A stretch of DNA of 21,565 nt. It comes from an uncultured Collinsella sp. (GTDB taxonomy: Bacteria; Actinomycetota; Coriobacteriia; Coriobacteriales; Coriobacteriaceae). Positions 1-8,547 of this stretch are shown here, piece by piece (the stretch's first letter is position 1; each line of letters begins with the position of its first letter). Below the pieces are notes generated by a model that was given only the letters and a program-made list of their open reading frames with translations, searched no databases and was not told the origin of the DNA. The DNA is taken from contig CABVAY010000035.1 in assembly GCA_902496455.1 (NCBI GenBank), forward strand, positions 1-21,565, written 5' to 3'. The position numbers and the translations under genes are program-made.

Positions 1-31
1 GGGGGGGGGTCGAATCCGCCCGGGGGCACCA
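1..31 (+). tRNA. tRNA 3' end, truncated at the window edge
   Basis: Positions 10-31 read as the second half of a tRNA: T-loop TCGAAT, 3' T-stem CCGCC, acceptor strand CGGGGGC, discriminator A and an encoded CCA at 29-31. The 5' part is outside the window, so the anticodon is not visible. The acceptor would pair with GCCCCCG, which is seen in some actinobacterial Arg tRNAs, but identity cannot be decided here. The first nine bases are all G, whereas the T-stem should read GGCGG followed by T54, so the G run probably reflects a damaged contig end. Confidence 0.7.
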
Positions 32-41
32 GAGGAATATC

Positions 42-78
42 GAGCCCGGTACCGCTATGGTGCCGGGCTCTTCTGGTT
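42..78 (+). terminator. Rho-independent terminator of the tRNA
   Basis: A 12-bp stem (42-53 with 59-70, one G:U pair) closes a 5-nt loop (GCTAT) and is followed by TTCTGGTT. It lies 10 nt after the tRNA CCA end. The T tract is modest. Confidence 0.8.
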
Positions 79-107
79 AAAAGGCATGTCGTAGTTTTCG
101 CTGCTTC

Positions 108-149
108 GGATAAAGAAAGCGCCCGTTTGCCGGGGGAGCAAACGAGCGC
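108..149 (-). terminator. Rho-independent terminator of the kinase/cell-wall operon
   Basis: Read on the minus strand, a 12-bp stem (149-138 with 130-119, one G:U pair) with a 7-nt loop is followed by TTTCTTTATCC. It begins about 50 nt after the pknB stop codon and closes the six-gene minus-strand operon. Confidence 0.85.
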
Positions 150-201
150 CATTGAGCGAATGTGTTTGCGGCATCAGCCGCTGTGGGCAACGTCTTGATG
201 A

Positions 202-2151
202 CTAGTTGGTCGTGCTGGAGTCGCCACTCATATCGGAACCCGAGCCAGAAATCGAAACCGTCAGCGTGATCGTGCTGTCGGTGGACTGCTTGCCAGTGGG
301 GGAGACGCCCGTCACGGTGGCGTTTTCGTTGCCACTCACGGGGTTGCCGTTCTGATCGCAGAATGCGATGTTGTAGAATCCGGCGTTGTTGAGCGCTGTG
401 ACGGCGGAGGAGATACTCTTGCCGTACAGGTTGCTCGGGACGTTTGCCTTGCCGGACTTCTTGGCGATGACGACGGTGATCGTGGCGCCGGGCTTCTGCT
501 TACCGCTGGGGTTCCAGCTAATGACGGTCCCCTCGGTGACGGAGTCGTTCTCCTGGTAGCTCACGTCGACTCCAAAACCGGCCATGTCGAGGGCGTTGCG
601 TGCCTGGGCCTCGGTCATGCCGGTCAGATCGGGGACGGAGGTGGTGTCGGGTCCGCTGGAGACCTTGTACGAGATGGTCGTGCCCTTCTCGACTTCCTTG
701 CCGGCGTCAGTGCCCTGCTCAAAGATCTGGCCTTCTTCGGCCTCGTTGGCCTCCTCGGTTGCTTCGCCCTTGAGTCCCACGCTTGCCAGCGCGGCCTCAG
801 CCTGGTCCTTGGTCAGGCCGACGAGCTGCGGAACCTCAACCTTCTCGGAGGGCTTGGGGCCCTTGGAGATCACCAGGTTCACCTTGGTGCCCTTGGGCTT
901 CTTGGTGTTGCCGTTGGGGGTCTGCTCGGCAACCTTGCCCTCATCGACATCGTCGTTGTAACTTTGGTCGACGGTTCCGACTTCAAGGCCTGCCTCCTTG
1001 ATCTGCTCGATAGCAGTCTGCTGGTCCTTGTTAAGCACATCGGGCACCGTAACCTGCTCGCCCCCAAAGAGTCCGGTGGCGAAGGCCACCACAACGCCGA
1101 CCACGGCGATTGCGGCGACTACGGCGGCGATAATCTTGTTCTTGTTGGACTTGGGCTGATCGACCTCGTAGGAGCCCGTGGAGCCCGAAACGGCGCTGTG
1201 GGCGTTGCTCTGGCCGCTCACGCCCGAGACGGGACGTACCATGGCGCGCGTGGAGTCAGACAGCTCGCGGGTCTTGGTTGCGCCCAGGTCGCCGGCGGCG
1301 CCAATGATGCGCGTGGGCTCGGAGACGTTGACAGCGCGGCCGGACAGGTAGTTGTTGAGCACCTGGCGCAGCTCATCTGCCGTCTGGAAGCGGTTGGCCG
1401 GGTCTTTCTCCATGCACTTGAGGATGATGCGCTCCAGATCGGCATCGACACCGGAGTTGATCTGGCTCGGCGGAACCGGCAGTTCGTTTACCTGCTTGAG
1501 TGCAACCGAGATGGCGTCGTCGCCGTCAAAGGGGACGCGACCGGTGGCGCACTCGTACATCACGACGCCCAGGGAGTAGATATCCGAGGTGGGACCGAGG
1601 TCCTGACCGCGCGTTTGCTCGGGGCTTACGTAGTGGGCGGTGCCCAGTACATTGTTGTCCTGCGTGAGGTGGCTGTTCTTTGCGCGCGCGATGCCAAAGT
1701 CCATGACCTTGATGTTGCCGTCGGGCAGCACCATGATGTTTTGCGGCTTAATGTCGCGGTGGATGATCTCATGCTTGTGGGCGACCGAAAGCGCGGAGCC
1801 GATCTGCGAGCCGATCTGCGCCACCTTCTTGGGATCGAGGGCGCCGTGGCTCTTGATGCCGCTCTTAAGGTCGGTACCGCGCAGGTACTCCATGACGATG
1901 TAATAGGTATCGCCGTCCTTGCCCCAATCGTAGACGCCCACGATATAGGGGGAGGAGAGGCCGGCTGCTGCCTGGGCCTCCTGCTTAAAGCGTGCGGCAA
2001 AGGTGGCGTCGCCGGCGTACTGCGGCAGCATGATCTTGACGGCAACCGTGCGGTCGAGGACCTGATCTTGCGCGCGGAAGACGGTCGCCATGCCGCCCGT
2101 CCCCACCTTATCCTTGAGGAGGTATCTTCCCCCGAGGACCCTCTGTTCCAT
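202..2151 (-). CDS. pknB: PASTA-domain Ser/Thr protein kinase, PknB type
   Basis: This is a transmembrane Ser/Thr kinase thought to sense muropeptides or lipid II and to phosphorylate division and wall-synthesis proteins. The 649-aa protein has a glycine loop GTGGMATVF (17-25), catalytic K39, HRDIKPQN (131-138, catalytic D133), DFG (151-153) and activation segment TAHYVSPE (171-178). A basic, Ser/Thr-rich juxtamembrane stretch (275-338) precedes one membrane helix (about 339-360), followed by four extracellular PASTA repeats starting near 366, 436, 503 and 568. The start is fixed by AGGAG at 2157-2161, 5 nt before the ATG. It is the last gene of the operon, 132 bp after the SEDS-PBP gene. All catalytic residues are present. 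The length and PASTA number match actinobacterial PknB. Confidence 0.96.
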   Translation of the reverse strand: MEQRVLGGRYLLKDKVGTGGMATVFRAQDQVLDRTVAVKIMLPQYAGDATFAARFKQEAQAAAGLSSPYIVGVYDWGKDGDTYYIVMEYLRGTDLKSGIKSHGALDPKKVAQIGSQIGSALSVAHKHEIIHRDIKPQNIMVLPDGNIKVMDFGIARAKNSHLTQDNNVLGTAHYVSPEQTRGQDLGPTSDIYSLGVVMYECATGRVPFDGDDAISVALKQVNELPVPPSQINSGVDADLERIILKCMEKDPANRFQTADELRQVLNNYLSGRAVNVSEPTRIIGAAGDLGATKTRELSDSTRAMVRPVSGVSGQSNAHSAVSGSTGSYEVDQPKSNKNKIIAAVVAAIAVVGVVVAFATGLFGGEQVTVPDVLNKDQQTAIEQIKEAGLEVGTVDQSYNDDVDEGKVAEQTPNGNTKKPKGTKVNLVISKGPKPSEKVEVPQLVGLTKDQAEAALASVGLKGEATEEANEAEEGQIFEQGTDAGKEVEKGTTISYKVSSGPDTTSVPDLTGMTEAQARNALDMAGFGVDVSYQENDSVTEGTVISWNPSGKQKPGATITVVIAKKSGKANVPSNLYGKSISSAVTALNNAGFYNIAFCDQNGNPVSGNENATVTGVSPTGKQSTDSTITLTVSISGSGSDMSGDSSTTN

Positions 2152-2283
2152 TCCTGCTCCTAACTAACTTATTCGCTCAACGATGTGTGTAGTACCAAAT
2201 CCATGGCCGCTGGGGCCGCGTGGCGCCTTGCCGCTAGCCTGTTGGCTGCAGTGCGCCACATGCTCGTGCTTCGATCACGGGCA

Positions 2284-5154
2284 TCACGCTCCTTGGGCGG
2301 CAAGTGCCGCGGTCAGGACGATGCCGGCGATCTTGGCCGCCTTGACTTCGTGCTTGTCGTAATCCTCCAAGGCCACCGAGATAGCGACTGTGGGTGAATC
2401 GTAAGGTGCGAAGCCGACGAACATCGAGTTGACGTTGGTGCCGCCGGTCTCGGCCGAACCGGTCTTGCCGGCGACCTTAACGCCCGGAATCTGGGCATCG
2501 GTACCGGTACCGGACTGGACAACCGCGAGCATGGCCTGCTTGACCTGCTCGGCCGTGGTGGCGCTGACGGCCTGGCCGAGCGAGCGGGACTGCGTGGTCT
2601 TGACCACGGTTCCGTCGGGGGCTAGCACCTGGGCCACGAAGAACGGGTCCATGACCACGCCGCTGTTGGCAATGGCCGCCGCTATCACGCAGTTTTGCAT
2701 GACGGTGGTCTGCGGGCCTGGCGTGTGGTCCATGCCGACGGGCTGGCCGGCGCCTGCCCAGGCGGTCTCCCACTCGGTCATGAGCGAGGGGTCGGCCATG
2801 ATGGAAGCCGCGGTGGTCAGGTCCTGGCCGAGCTTTTGGCCGTAACCAAAGGCGTTGGCAAACTGGACGAGGGAGTTGGCGCCGACCTCGGTGGCAACTT
2901 GGCCAAAGACGACGTTGGATGATACGGCAAAGGCCTGCTGCAGGCTGATGGTGCCGTAGCTCTCGTTGGCATAGTTGGTGACCGGCGCGTTGCCGATATC
3001 CATGGAGCTGGGCGCCTTGTAGGTGCTCGTAAGGCTGGCGGTGCCGGTCTCGAGCGCCGCGGCAAGTGTGACGACCTTAAACGTGGAGCCCGGGGTGTAG
3101 AGCGCGTTCATGGCGCGGTCGTACATGGAGCCGTCCTCGCCACCGCCCGACTGCATCAGGGCATCGATGTTGGTGTTGTCGTAGGTGGGCGAGCTGGCGC
3201 ATGCGAGCACCGCACCGGTGCGCGGATCCATGACCACCACGGCGCCCTTAAAGCCCTTGAGCGCCTGCTCGGCAGCCGTCTGGATGCGCGAGTCGATGGT
3301 GAGCTTGGCGGTGTTGCCCGGTTGGTTTTGGCCTGCGAGCGACGCGAGGGCGTTGTTCCAACTGGAGTAATCCTTGGAGCCGGTGAGCGTGTCGTTCATG
3401 ACGCTCTCGACACCCGCGGTGCCGTACTGCTGGCTTACATAGCCCACCACGTGAGCGGCCATGTTTCCGTTGGGGTAGGAGCGGGCGTAGGTGCCATCCT
3501 CCTGCTGCAGCGACTCGGCCAGCGTCACGCCGTCGGACGTGATGATGGAGCCGCGCTGGATGTACTTGGAGCGGGCGATGGTGTGGTTGTTGGTCGGCAT
3601 GTCCTGATAGTCCTTGGCCTTGATGACCTGGACATAGGTGAGGTTGCCGATAAGGATGGCGAACAGCGCCGTAAAGGCGAACACGGCGCGGGTCAGTCGA
3701 TTGGCGAGCGCCACGCGGCCGAGTACGCCGGATTCGGGCGTGTCGAGCAGACGACGGCGCATGCGCGAGGCGGCGGAGTGACTGCCACGGGCATACGAAG
3801 ACGAAGTGGCGAAGCGCGTGCCGGTCGGGGAGGCCGCCGAGGCGACCTGGTCGTCGGTGATGGCGGCCATGGTGCCGGTGCCGGTGAGCTCGGCCTCGCG
3901 ACCGGTTGCCTCGTCACCGGCGCGCAGCAAAAGCGCGACGATGATAAAGCTTGCCAGCAGCGAGGAGCCGCCCTGGCTCATAAAGGGCAGGGTGACGCCG
4001 GTCAGCGGGATTAGGCGGGTTACGCCGCCAACGATTAAGAAAGCCTGGAAGCTGATAGCGGCCGTAAGACCGGTAGCGCTAAAAGCGGCAAGGTCGGACT
4101 TGGCACGGGCTGCCGTGGTGAGGCCGCGCACGGCAAAGAGCATAAACAGGATAAGAACGGCGCCGCCGCCCAAAAGGCCCATCTCCTCGCCGATAGCCGA
4201 GAAGATAAAGTCGGACTCGACGACGGGGATGTTATTGGCCATACCGTTGCCAATGCCGACGCCAACAAGGCCGCCGTCGGCCAGCGAGAAGAGGGACTGG
4301 ACAATCTGATAGCCCTGGCCCTGCGCGTCCTTAAAGGGATCGGCCCAGACCTGGAAACGCACCTGGACGTGCGACAGGAACTTGTAGGCGCCCACGGCCC
4401 CCACGGCCAAGAGCGCAAGGCCGATGATGACATATGAGAAGCGACCCGTGGCAACGTAGAGCATCAGCAAGAAGATGGTGTAGAACAGCAGGGCCGAGCC
4501 CAGGTCGCGTTCGAAGACGACGACGAGCAGGCAAACGCCCCAGACTGCGAACAGCGGAAGCAGCAGGCGCAGGCGCGGAATCTTAAGACCCAAGATCTTG
4601 CGGTTGGAGATAGAGAGCAGCTCGCGATTCTCGGCCAGGTAACCGGCCAGGAACAGCACGATAAAGACCTTGGCGAACTCGCCGGGCTGAATGGTAAAGC
4701 CGGCGATGCGAATCCATAGTTTGGAGCCCGAAATCGTGGTGCCGATAAAGATGGGCAGCATCAGCAAGATGATGCCGATGATGCCAAAGGTGTACTTGTA
4801 GCGCATAACCACGTCGAGGTTTTTGATCAGCGCAAGCGTACCTACCATCAGCGCCACCGAGATAAACAGGATGACGAGCTGCGAGATGGCGAGTGTGGGC
4901 GCCAAGCGCGTCACAAACGTGATGCCAATGCCCGAAAGCACAAAGACGATGGGCAGGATGGCCGGGTCGGCGCCGGGTGCCAGAATACGCACGGCGATAT
5001 GCGCCGCGGCGAAGGCGGCAAAGAGACCGATTGGAACGGCAAGTGTCTCAAACGAGATGGCGGCGCCTGCGGTGAGCACGTACATCGCATACAGCAGGAT
5101 GACGGGGAACGCCGAGGCGATGAGTAAGAGCAGTTCGGTATTACGGCGACTCAT
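2284..5154 (-). CDS. rodA-pbpA: RodA-type SEDS glycosyltransferase fused to a class B PBP transpeptidase
   Basis: One 956-aa polypeptide carries both halves of a peptidoglycan synthase. Residues 1-412 are a SEDS polymerase of about ten membrane helices with QPGEFAK (156-162), the ESDF loop with putative catalytic D315, and TLPFMSQGGSS (388-398). A Ser/Thr-rich cytoplasmic linker of about 75 residues (413-488) leads to one membrane helix (490-508) and a penicillin-binding transpeptidase with STFK (690-693, nucleophile S690), SSN (745-747) and KTG (897-899). No stop or frameshift separates the halves. I chose the ATG at 5154, 8 nt after GGGAG; a GTG at 5163 in the same frame is too close to that site. 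It lies 16 bp after the phosphatase gene. In mycobacteria rodA and pbpA are separate adjacent genes at this position, so this is a gene fusion. The fusion is seen directly; the activity is inferred from motifs. Confidence 0.95.
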   Translation of the reverse strand: MSRRNTELLLLIASAFPVILLYAMYVLTAGAAISFETLAVPIGLFAAFAAAHIAVRILAPGADPAILPIVFVLSGIGITFVTRLAPTLAISQLVILFISVALMVGTLALIKNLDVVMRYKYTFGIIGIILLMLPIFIGTTISGSKLWIRIAGFTIQPGEFAKVFIVLFLAGYLAENRELLSISNRKILGLKIPRLRLLLPLFAVWGVCLLVVVFERDLGSALLFYTIFLLMLYVATGRFSYVIIGLALLAVGAVGAYKFLSHVQVRFQVWADPFKDAQGQGYQIVQSLFSLADGGLVGVGIGNGMANNIPVVESDFIFSAIGEEMGLLGGGAVLILFMLFAVRGLTTAARAKSDLAAFSATGLTAAISFQAFLIVGGVTRLIPLTGVTLPFMSQGGSSLLASFIIVALLLRAGDEATGREAELTGTGTMAAITDDQVASAASPTGTRFATSSSYARGSHSAASRMRRRLLDTPESGVLGRVALANRLTRAVFAFTALFAILIGNLTYVQVIKAKDYQDMPTNNHTIARSKYIQRGSIITSDGVTLAESLQQEDGTYARSYPNGNMAAHVVGYVSQQYGTAGVESVMNDTLTGSKDYSSWNNALASLAGQNQPGNTAKLTIDSRIQTAAEQALKGFKGAVVVMDPRTGAVLACASSPTYDNTNIDALMQSGGGEDGSMYDRAMNALYTPGSTFKVVTLAAALETGTASLTSTYKAPSSMDIGNAPVTNYANESYGTISLQQAFAVSSNVVFGQVATEVGANSLVQFANAFGYGQKLGQDLTTAASIMADPSLMTEWETAWAGAGQPVGMDHTPGPQTTVMQNCVIAAAIANSGVVMDPFFVAQVLAPDGTVVKTTQSRSLGQAVSATTAEQVKQAMLAVVQSGTGTDAQIPGVKVAGKTGSAETGGTNVNSMFVGFAPYDSPTVAISVALEDYDKHEVKAAKIAGIVLTAALAAQGA

Positions 5155-5170
5155 AAGCGGCACTCCCTTT

Positions 5171-7117
5171 CTAATTCTTATCGGAGGCTTCGGCCTCGGC
5201 GGACTGTTCGGCGGTTTTCTCGGAATCCGATTCGGAGGTCGAACTCTGATCGGTGTTATTGCGGATCGTTTGCGCGTCGATCACCTGACGGGTCTGCTCC
5301 TCGTCGATCTGATGGCGGTACTTGGAGATGGTGTCCTGCGCATCGTCGATGCCCGTCTGCGGAATACCCGCCTTCAGGCGATTTTGCGTGTCTTCGGGCA
5401 GGTCGGACAGCTCGATGGAGGTCGTGCTCTCGAGCCAGTGCAGCTTAAGGCCGAGCGGCTTGCCGGGAATGCCCCGGTAGACCGCGACGGTGTTCTTGTA
5501 GGTGCCCAGGTAGTACGAGCCGGTGATGCCCGCGTAGGCCCAGATGGCTGCCGCCAGCACAAAAGCGATGCCCAGGACGGCGGCAATGGTGATGTTGCGG
5601 CGGCGGACGCGCTTTGCCTCGCGCATGACGCCATCGTCAACCAGGTCAACGACAACCACGGTGACGTTGTCGTGCCCGCCGGCGACCAGTGCCGCGTCAA
5701 CAAGGTTGTCGACGCAAATCTGCGCGGTCGAGGACTGTGTGGCGATGTTTTCGATATCGCTATCGGGAATCATGCTCGACAGGCCGTCCGAGCACAGGAT
5801 CAGGCGGTCGCCTTCTTCGATATGCAGGGTAAAGTGGTCGGCATACATGGCGGGATCCGAGCCCAGCGCGCGGGTGATGACCGAGCGGTTGGGGTGGACA
5901 CGCGCCTCGTCTGCCGTAATCTCGCCGGCATCCACGAGCTCCTCCACATAGGAGTGGTCGCGGGTCACGCGGATGAGCGTGCCCTCGTGGAGCAGATAGG
6001 CGCGCGAGTCGCCCACGTGGGCGATGGCGAGCGTGTCGTTTTCGATGTAGGCGCAGGTGGCCGTGCATCCCATGCCGGGCTTGCCCAAACCGTTGAGCGC
6101 AGCCTCGATGACCGCGGCGTTTGCCGCCTCGACGGCGGCCGCCAGTCGTGCGGCGTCGGCTGCCTGCGGCGCTGTCTTGGCAATGGTCTCGACGGCGATG
6201 GAGGAGGCTACCTCGCCGGCGGCGTGGCCACCCATGCCGTCGCATACGCAAAAGAGCGGCGATTGCACCAGATAGGAGTCTTCGTTATGCGGGCGCACGC
6301 AGCCAACATCGGAGCGGGCGCCCCACATGAGCTGCGTGGTCGTGCCGGCGTCGTAGGTCGAGTCGGTCTCGATGCGCTCGTCGGTCAGCGGCTCAAAGCT
6401 CATGGTCGAGCCGGGGTCCTTAAGTTTGGCCTCCACGGCGGCAACGTCAATCTCGGCCGTATCGCCGGGCGAGACGGTGTCGGCATCGTTGCTTGGGTCG
6501 TCAGCGTTAGGCGTGGCGGGTTCTTCGGTTGTACGGTCGACAGGCTCGTCGTCTTGCGGGGCGACGGCTGCGGGCTCGGGCGTCGCGAGGTGCGCGGGCG
6601 CGGGCGTGCTGCGGGGCTGGGAGACATCCTCCGTCTTTGCTGCGGGCACGTCTTCGGCCACAGGCTGCATGGCCTCGGGCGCCGATGCGACCGCGGGGGA
6701 GGGAGTCGCCGCAGGTTCCGGTGCAGATGCGGGTTCGGGCGCTGCGGCGGGTGCTGGAGCTACGGGAAACACCGGTGCTGCGGGCTCGGGAGCCGCAAAT
6801 ACCGCGGAGCTCTCGGTAATCGCCGTGGCGACGGGTTCGGCAAAGTGAGCCGGTGCGGGCGTGTCTTGCGGGACCGCGGGCTGCTCGGCAGCGGCGTGCA
6901 CACCGATGGGGGCGGTGCCGCCGTCAGCGTTGTCCTCGACATCCTCGTCGTCGGTCAATGTCGGATATTCTTGCGTCACATGCGAAAGAGGCAGGGAGAA
7001 CACAGTGTCCTCGGGCTCCACGGGCGCAGGGCCCGCCGGGGCGGCATGAGCCGGCGCGGCTGCGGGGGCAGCCGACGTCTCGGGCATGTTTGCGGACTTG
7101 TTCTCCTCGTCGATCAT
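5171..7117 (-). CDS. pstP: PP2C-family Ser/Thr phosphatase, membrane anchored (PstP-like)
   Basis: This is a metal-dependent phosphatase expected to reverse the operon kinases. The 648-aa protein has an unusual 260-residue Pro/Ala/Glu-rich N-terminal extension, then a PP2C domain (265-495) with metal ligands in RPHNED (E279, D280), DGMGGH (293-298), GDSRAY (369-374), SDGLS (443-447) and GHDN (481-484). A basic stretch and one membrane helix (508-529) are followed by an outside domain of about 115 residues. Mycobacterial PstP starts directly with the phosphatase domain, so the extension is the odd part. The start is well supported because its ATG overlaps the fhaB stop (ATGA), implying coupled translation. 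A later start near residue 239 or 264 is possible but would break that coupling. Confidence 0.94.
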   Translation of the reverse strand: MIDEENKSANMPETSAAPAAAPAHAAPAGPAPVEPEDTVFSLPLSHVTQEYPTLTDDEDVEDNADGGTAPIGVHAAAEQPAVPQDTPAPAHFAEPVATAITESSAVFAAPEPAAPVFPVAPAPAAAPEPASAPEPAATPSPAVASAPEAMQPVAEDVPAAKTEDVSQPRSTPAPAHLATPEPAAVAPQDDEPVDRTTEEPATPNADDPSNDADTVSPGDTAEIDVAAVEAKLKDPGSTMSFEPLTDERIETDSTYDAGTTTQLMWGARSDVGCVRPHNEDSYLVQSPLFCVCDGMGGHAAGEVASSIAVETIAKTAPQAADAARLAAAVEAANAAVIEAALNGLGKPGMGCTATCAYIENDTLAIAHVGDSRAYLLHEGTLIRVTRDHSYVEELVDAGEITADEARVHPNRSVITRALGSDPAMYADHFTLHIEEGDRLILCSDGLSSMIPDSDIENIATQSSTAQICVDNLVDAALVAGGHDNVTVVVVDLVDDGVMREAKRVRRRNITIAAVLGIAFVLAAAIWAYAGITGSYYLGTYKNTVAVYRGIPGKPLGLKLHWLESTTSIELSDLPEDTQNRLKAGIPQTGIDDAQDTISKYRHQIDEEQTRQVIDAQTIRNNTDQSSTSESDSEKTAEQSAEAEASDKN

Positions 7118-7530
7118 CGACGGTTCACCTTCATGACCACGTCGCCAATCTGGACTTCGTCGCCCTCGCGCAGCGTTGCGGGCTCCACCAGCTGGCGGCC
7201 GTTGACGAGCGTGCCGTTAAGCGAGTTGAGGTCCTCGATAATAAGTGCCGGGCCCTGCAGCGAAAAGCGTGCATGCGAGGCCGAGACAAACGGTTCGTTG
7301 ATGCAGATGTCTGACGACGGCGAACGGCCGACGATGACGGGGCCGAGCATATCCACGTGGATGCCGCGGATGCCGCGCGGGCCCTTGTCCACATCGATCG
7401 TCCAGATGGCCGAGTCACGGCGCTGGCCGCGGACGAGCCCCACGCCGGTCTTCATAACGGCAAACAGGAAGATGTAGAGCAGGGCGACCAGGACGATGCG
7501 GCCTGCAAAAAGGACGATATCGATGTTCAT
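7114..7530 (-). CDS. fhaB: Membrane-anchored FHA protein, FhaB (FipA) type
   Basis: This is a small phosphothreonine-binding adaptor of 138 aa. An N-terminal membrane helix (about 5-25) is followed by an FHA domain (45-136) with VGR (67-69), SASH (83-86) and NSLNGT (102-107), so the phosphothreonine-contact residues R69, S83 and N105 are present. In mycobacteria the equivalent protein is a PknA/PknB substrate that links kinases to the division machinery. It starts 6 bp after fhaA, with AGGGGA inside the fhaA tail as ribosome site, and its TGA overlaps the phosphatase ATG. Confidence 0.92.
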   Translation of the reverse strand: MNIDIVLFAGRIVLVALLYIFLFAVMKTGVGLVRGQRRDSAIWTIDVDKGPRGIRGIHVDMLGPVIVGRSPSSDICINEPFVSASHARFSLQGPALIIEDLNSLNGTLVNGRQLVEPATLREGDEVQIGDVVMKVNRR

Positions 7531-7536
7531 AAGCGA

Positions 7537-8547
7537 CTATCCCCTAAATTCAAAGGTGCTCAGGCCAAACGTCAGCAGGTCGCCGTTGCGCAGCGGGCAG
7601 CGCGTGATGCGGCGGTTGTTGACGAGCGTGCCGTTGGTGGAGTTGAGGTCCTCGATCGACCAGTCCGAGCCGGTAAAGGTGAGCTGGGCATGACGGCGCG
7701 ACACGTTGGGGTCGCGCAGGGCGATGTCAGAAACCGAGCGCTCGCGACCGATGGTCACCTGTGCGGAGGTGATGCTGTGGCTCTCGCCGCTCACGACGTC
7801 GACGAGCTGGGCAAGCGGACGCTGCGGGGCGCGAGGGCTTGCCATGTTGGAGGCGATGCTGGTTGCGGCGCCAAGGCCCACGGCGGCGCCGGTCGCGGCG
7901 GCTCCACCCATGCCGGCAAGCGCGTCGCGCGAGACGGTTTGGGGCACGGGAATGGGTGCGGCGGCGGGATCGGGCACATTGGGCGCAAAGGGATCGGCCA
8001 CGGCGAGCGGGTCGGGAGCGGCGGCACGGGGCGACGGCTGCTGGGGCATGGCGGCGGGGTGCTGTTGCTGCGGAGCGGCGAATTGCTGCTTGCCGGCGCG
8101 GGGAGCGCTGGCGGCGCGGCTTGCGGCCGAGTTGTTCTGACCCAGGCCATTCTGGTAAGCGCGCTCTTCCTCGTACAGACGACCGAGCGTGGGGGCGTCG
8201 ACGTTCTCGGCAAAGACCGAGAACTTACCGGCACGCAGCTGCGGGTCGATCATAAAGCGAACGAGGGGCTCGCCGACAAAGACGTAGCGGCGCTTTTCGG
8301 CCTGCGCTTTCACAAACTCGCGGACCTCGCGCGAAAGCTCGGGGTAGAACGGGGCGAGCATGGGGTCGTCGTCGGCGGCAATCAGGATGGTATAGAGTGC
8401 CGGCGCGGTGTTGACGCCGTTGATCACCAGAGTCTGATCCTCCATGTCGCGAGCGGCCTGCTTGGCAAGCTTCTTAAAGGAGAACGGGGCACGGGTGGCA
8501 CCGAAGATGCCGGCCACGTGGTCCTCGAAGATGTTCAGGAAGTTCAC
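7537..8547 (-). CDS. fhaA: FhaA-type protein: DUF3662 domain plus C-terminal FHA domain
   Basis: This cytoplasmic phosphothreonine reader has 336 aa. Residues 1-130 match the DUF3662 domain at the N-terminus of mycobacterial FhaA (opening MNFLNIFED), 135-240 is a Gln/Pro/Ala-rich linker, and 245-335 is an FHA domain with IGR (266-268), SRRH (283-286) and NSTNGT (302-307). FhaA in mycobacteria binds phosphorylated MviN and dampens lipid II flipping; that role is transferred by homology. The start is GTG at 8547, overlapping the TGA of the upstream kinase (GTGA), with GGAGAG 9 nt upstream. Confidence 0.92.
   Translation of the reverse strand: MNFLNIFEDHVAGIFGATRAPFSFKKLAKQAARDMEDQTLVINGVNTAPALYTILIAADDDPMLAPFYPELSREVREFVKAQAEKRRYVFVGEPLVRFMIDPQLRAGKFSVFAENVDAPTLGRLYEEERAYQNGLGQNNSAASRAASAPRAGKQQFAAPQQQHPAAMPQQPSPRAAAPDPLAVADPFAPNVPDPAAAPIPVPQTVSRDALAGMGGAAATGAAVGLGAATSIASNMASPRAPQRPLAQLVDVVSGESHSITSAQVTIGRERSVSDIALRDPNVSRRHAQLTFTGSDWSIEDLNSTNGTLVNNRRITRCPLRNGDLLTFGLSTFEFRG

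Noticed and set aside
964..2163. 399-codon open frame on the plus strand over pknB
   Set aside because: Antisense shadow of a well-supported kinase; the translation matches no family I know.
4823..7477. 884-codon open frame on the plus strand over the PP2C and FHA genes
   Set aside because: It lies opposite genes with clear domains, has a Gly/Arg/Val-rich low-complexity translation and no recognisable motif; high-GC codon bias explains the open frame.
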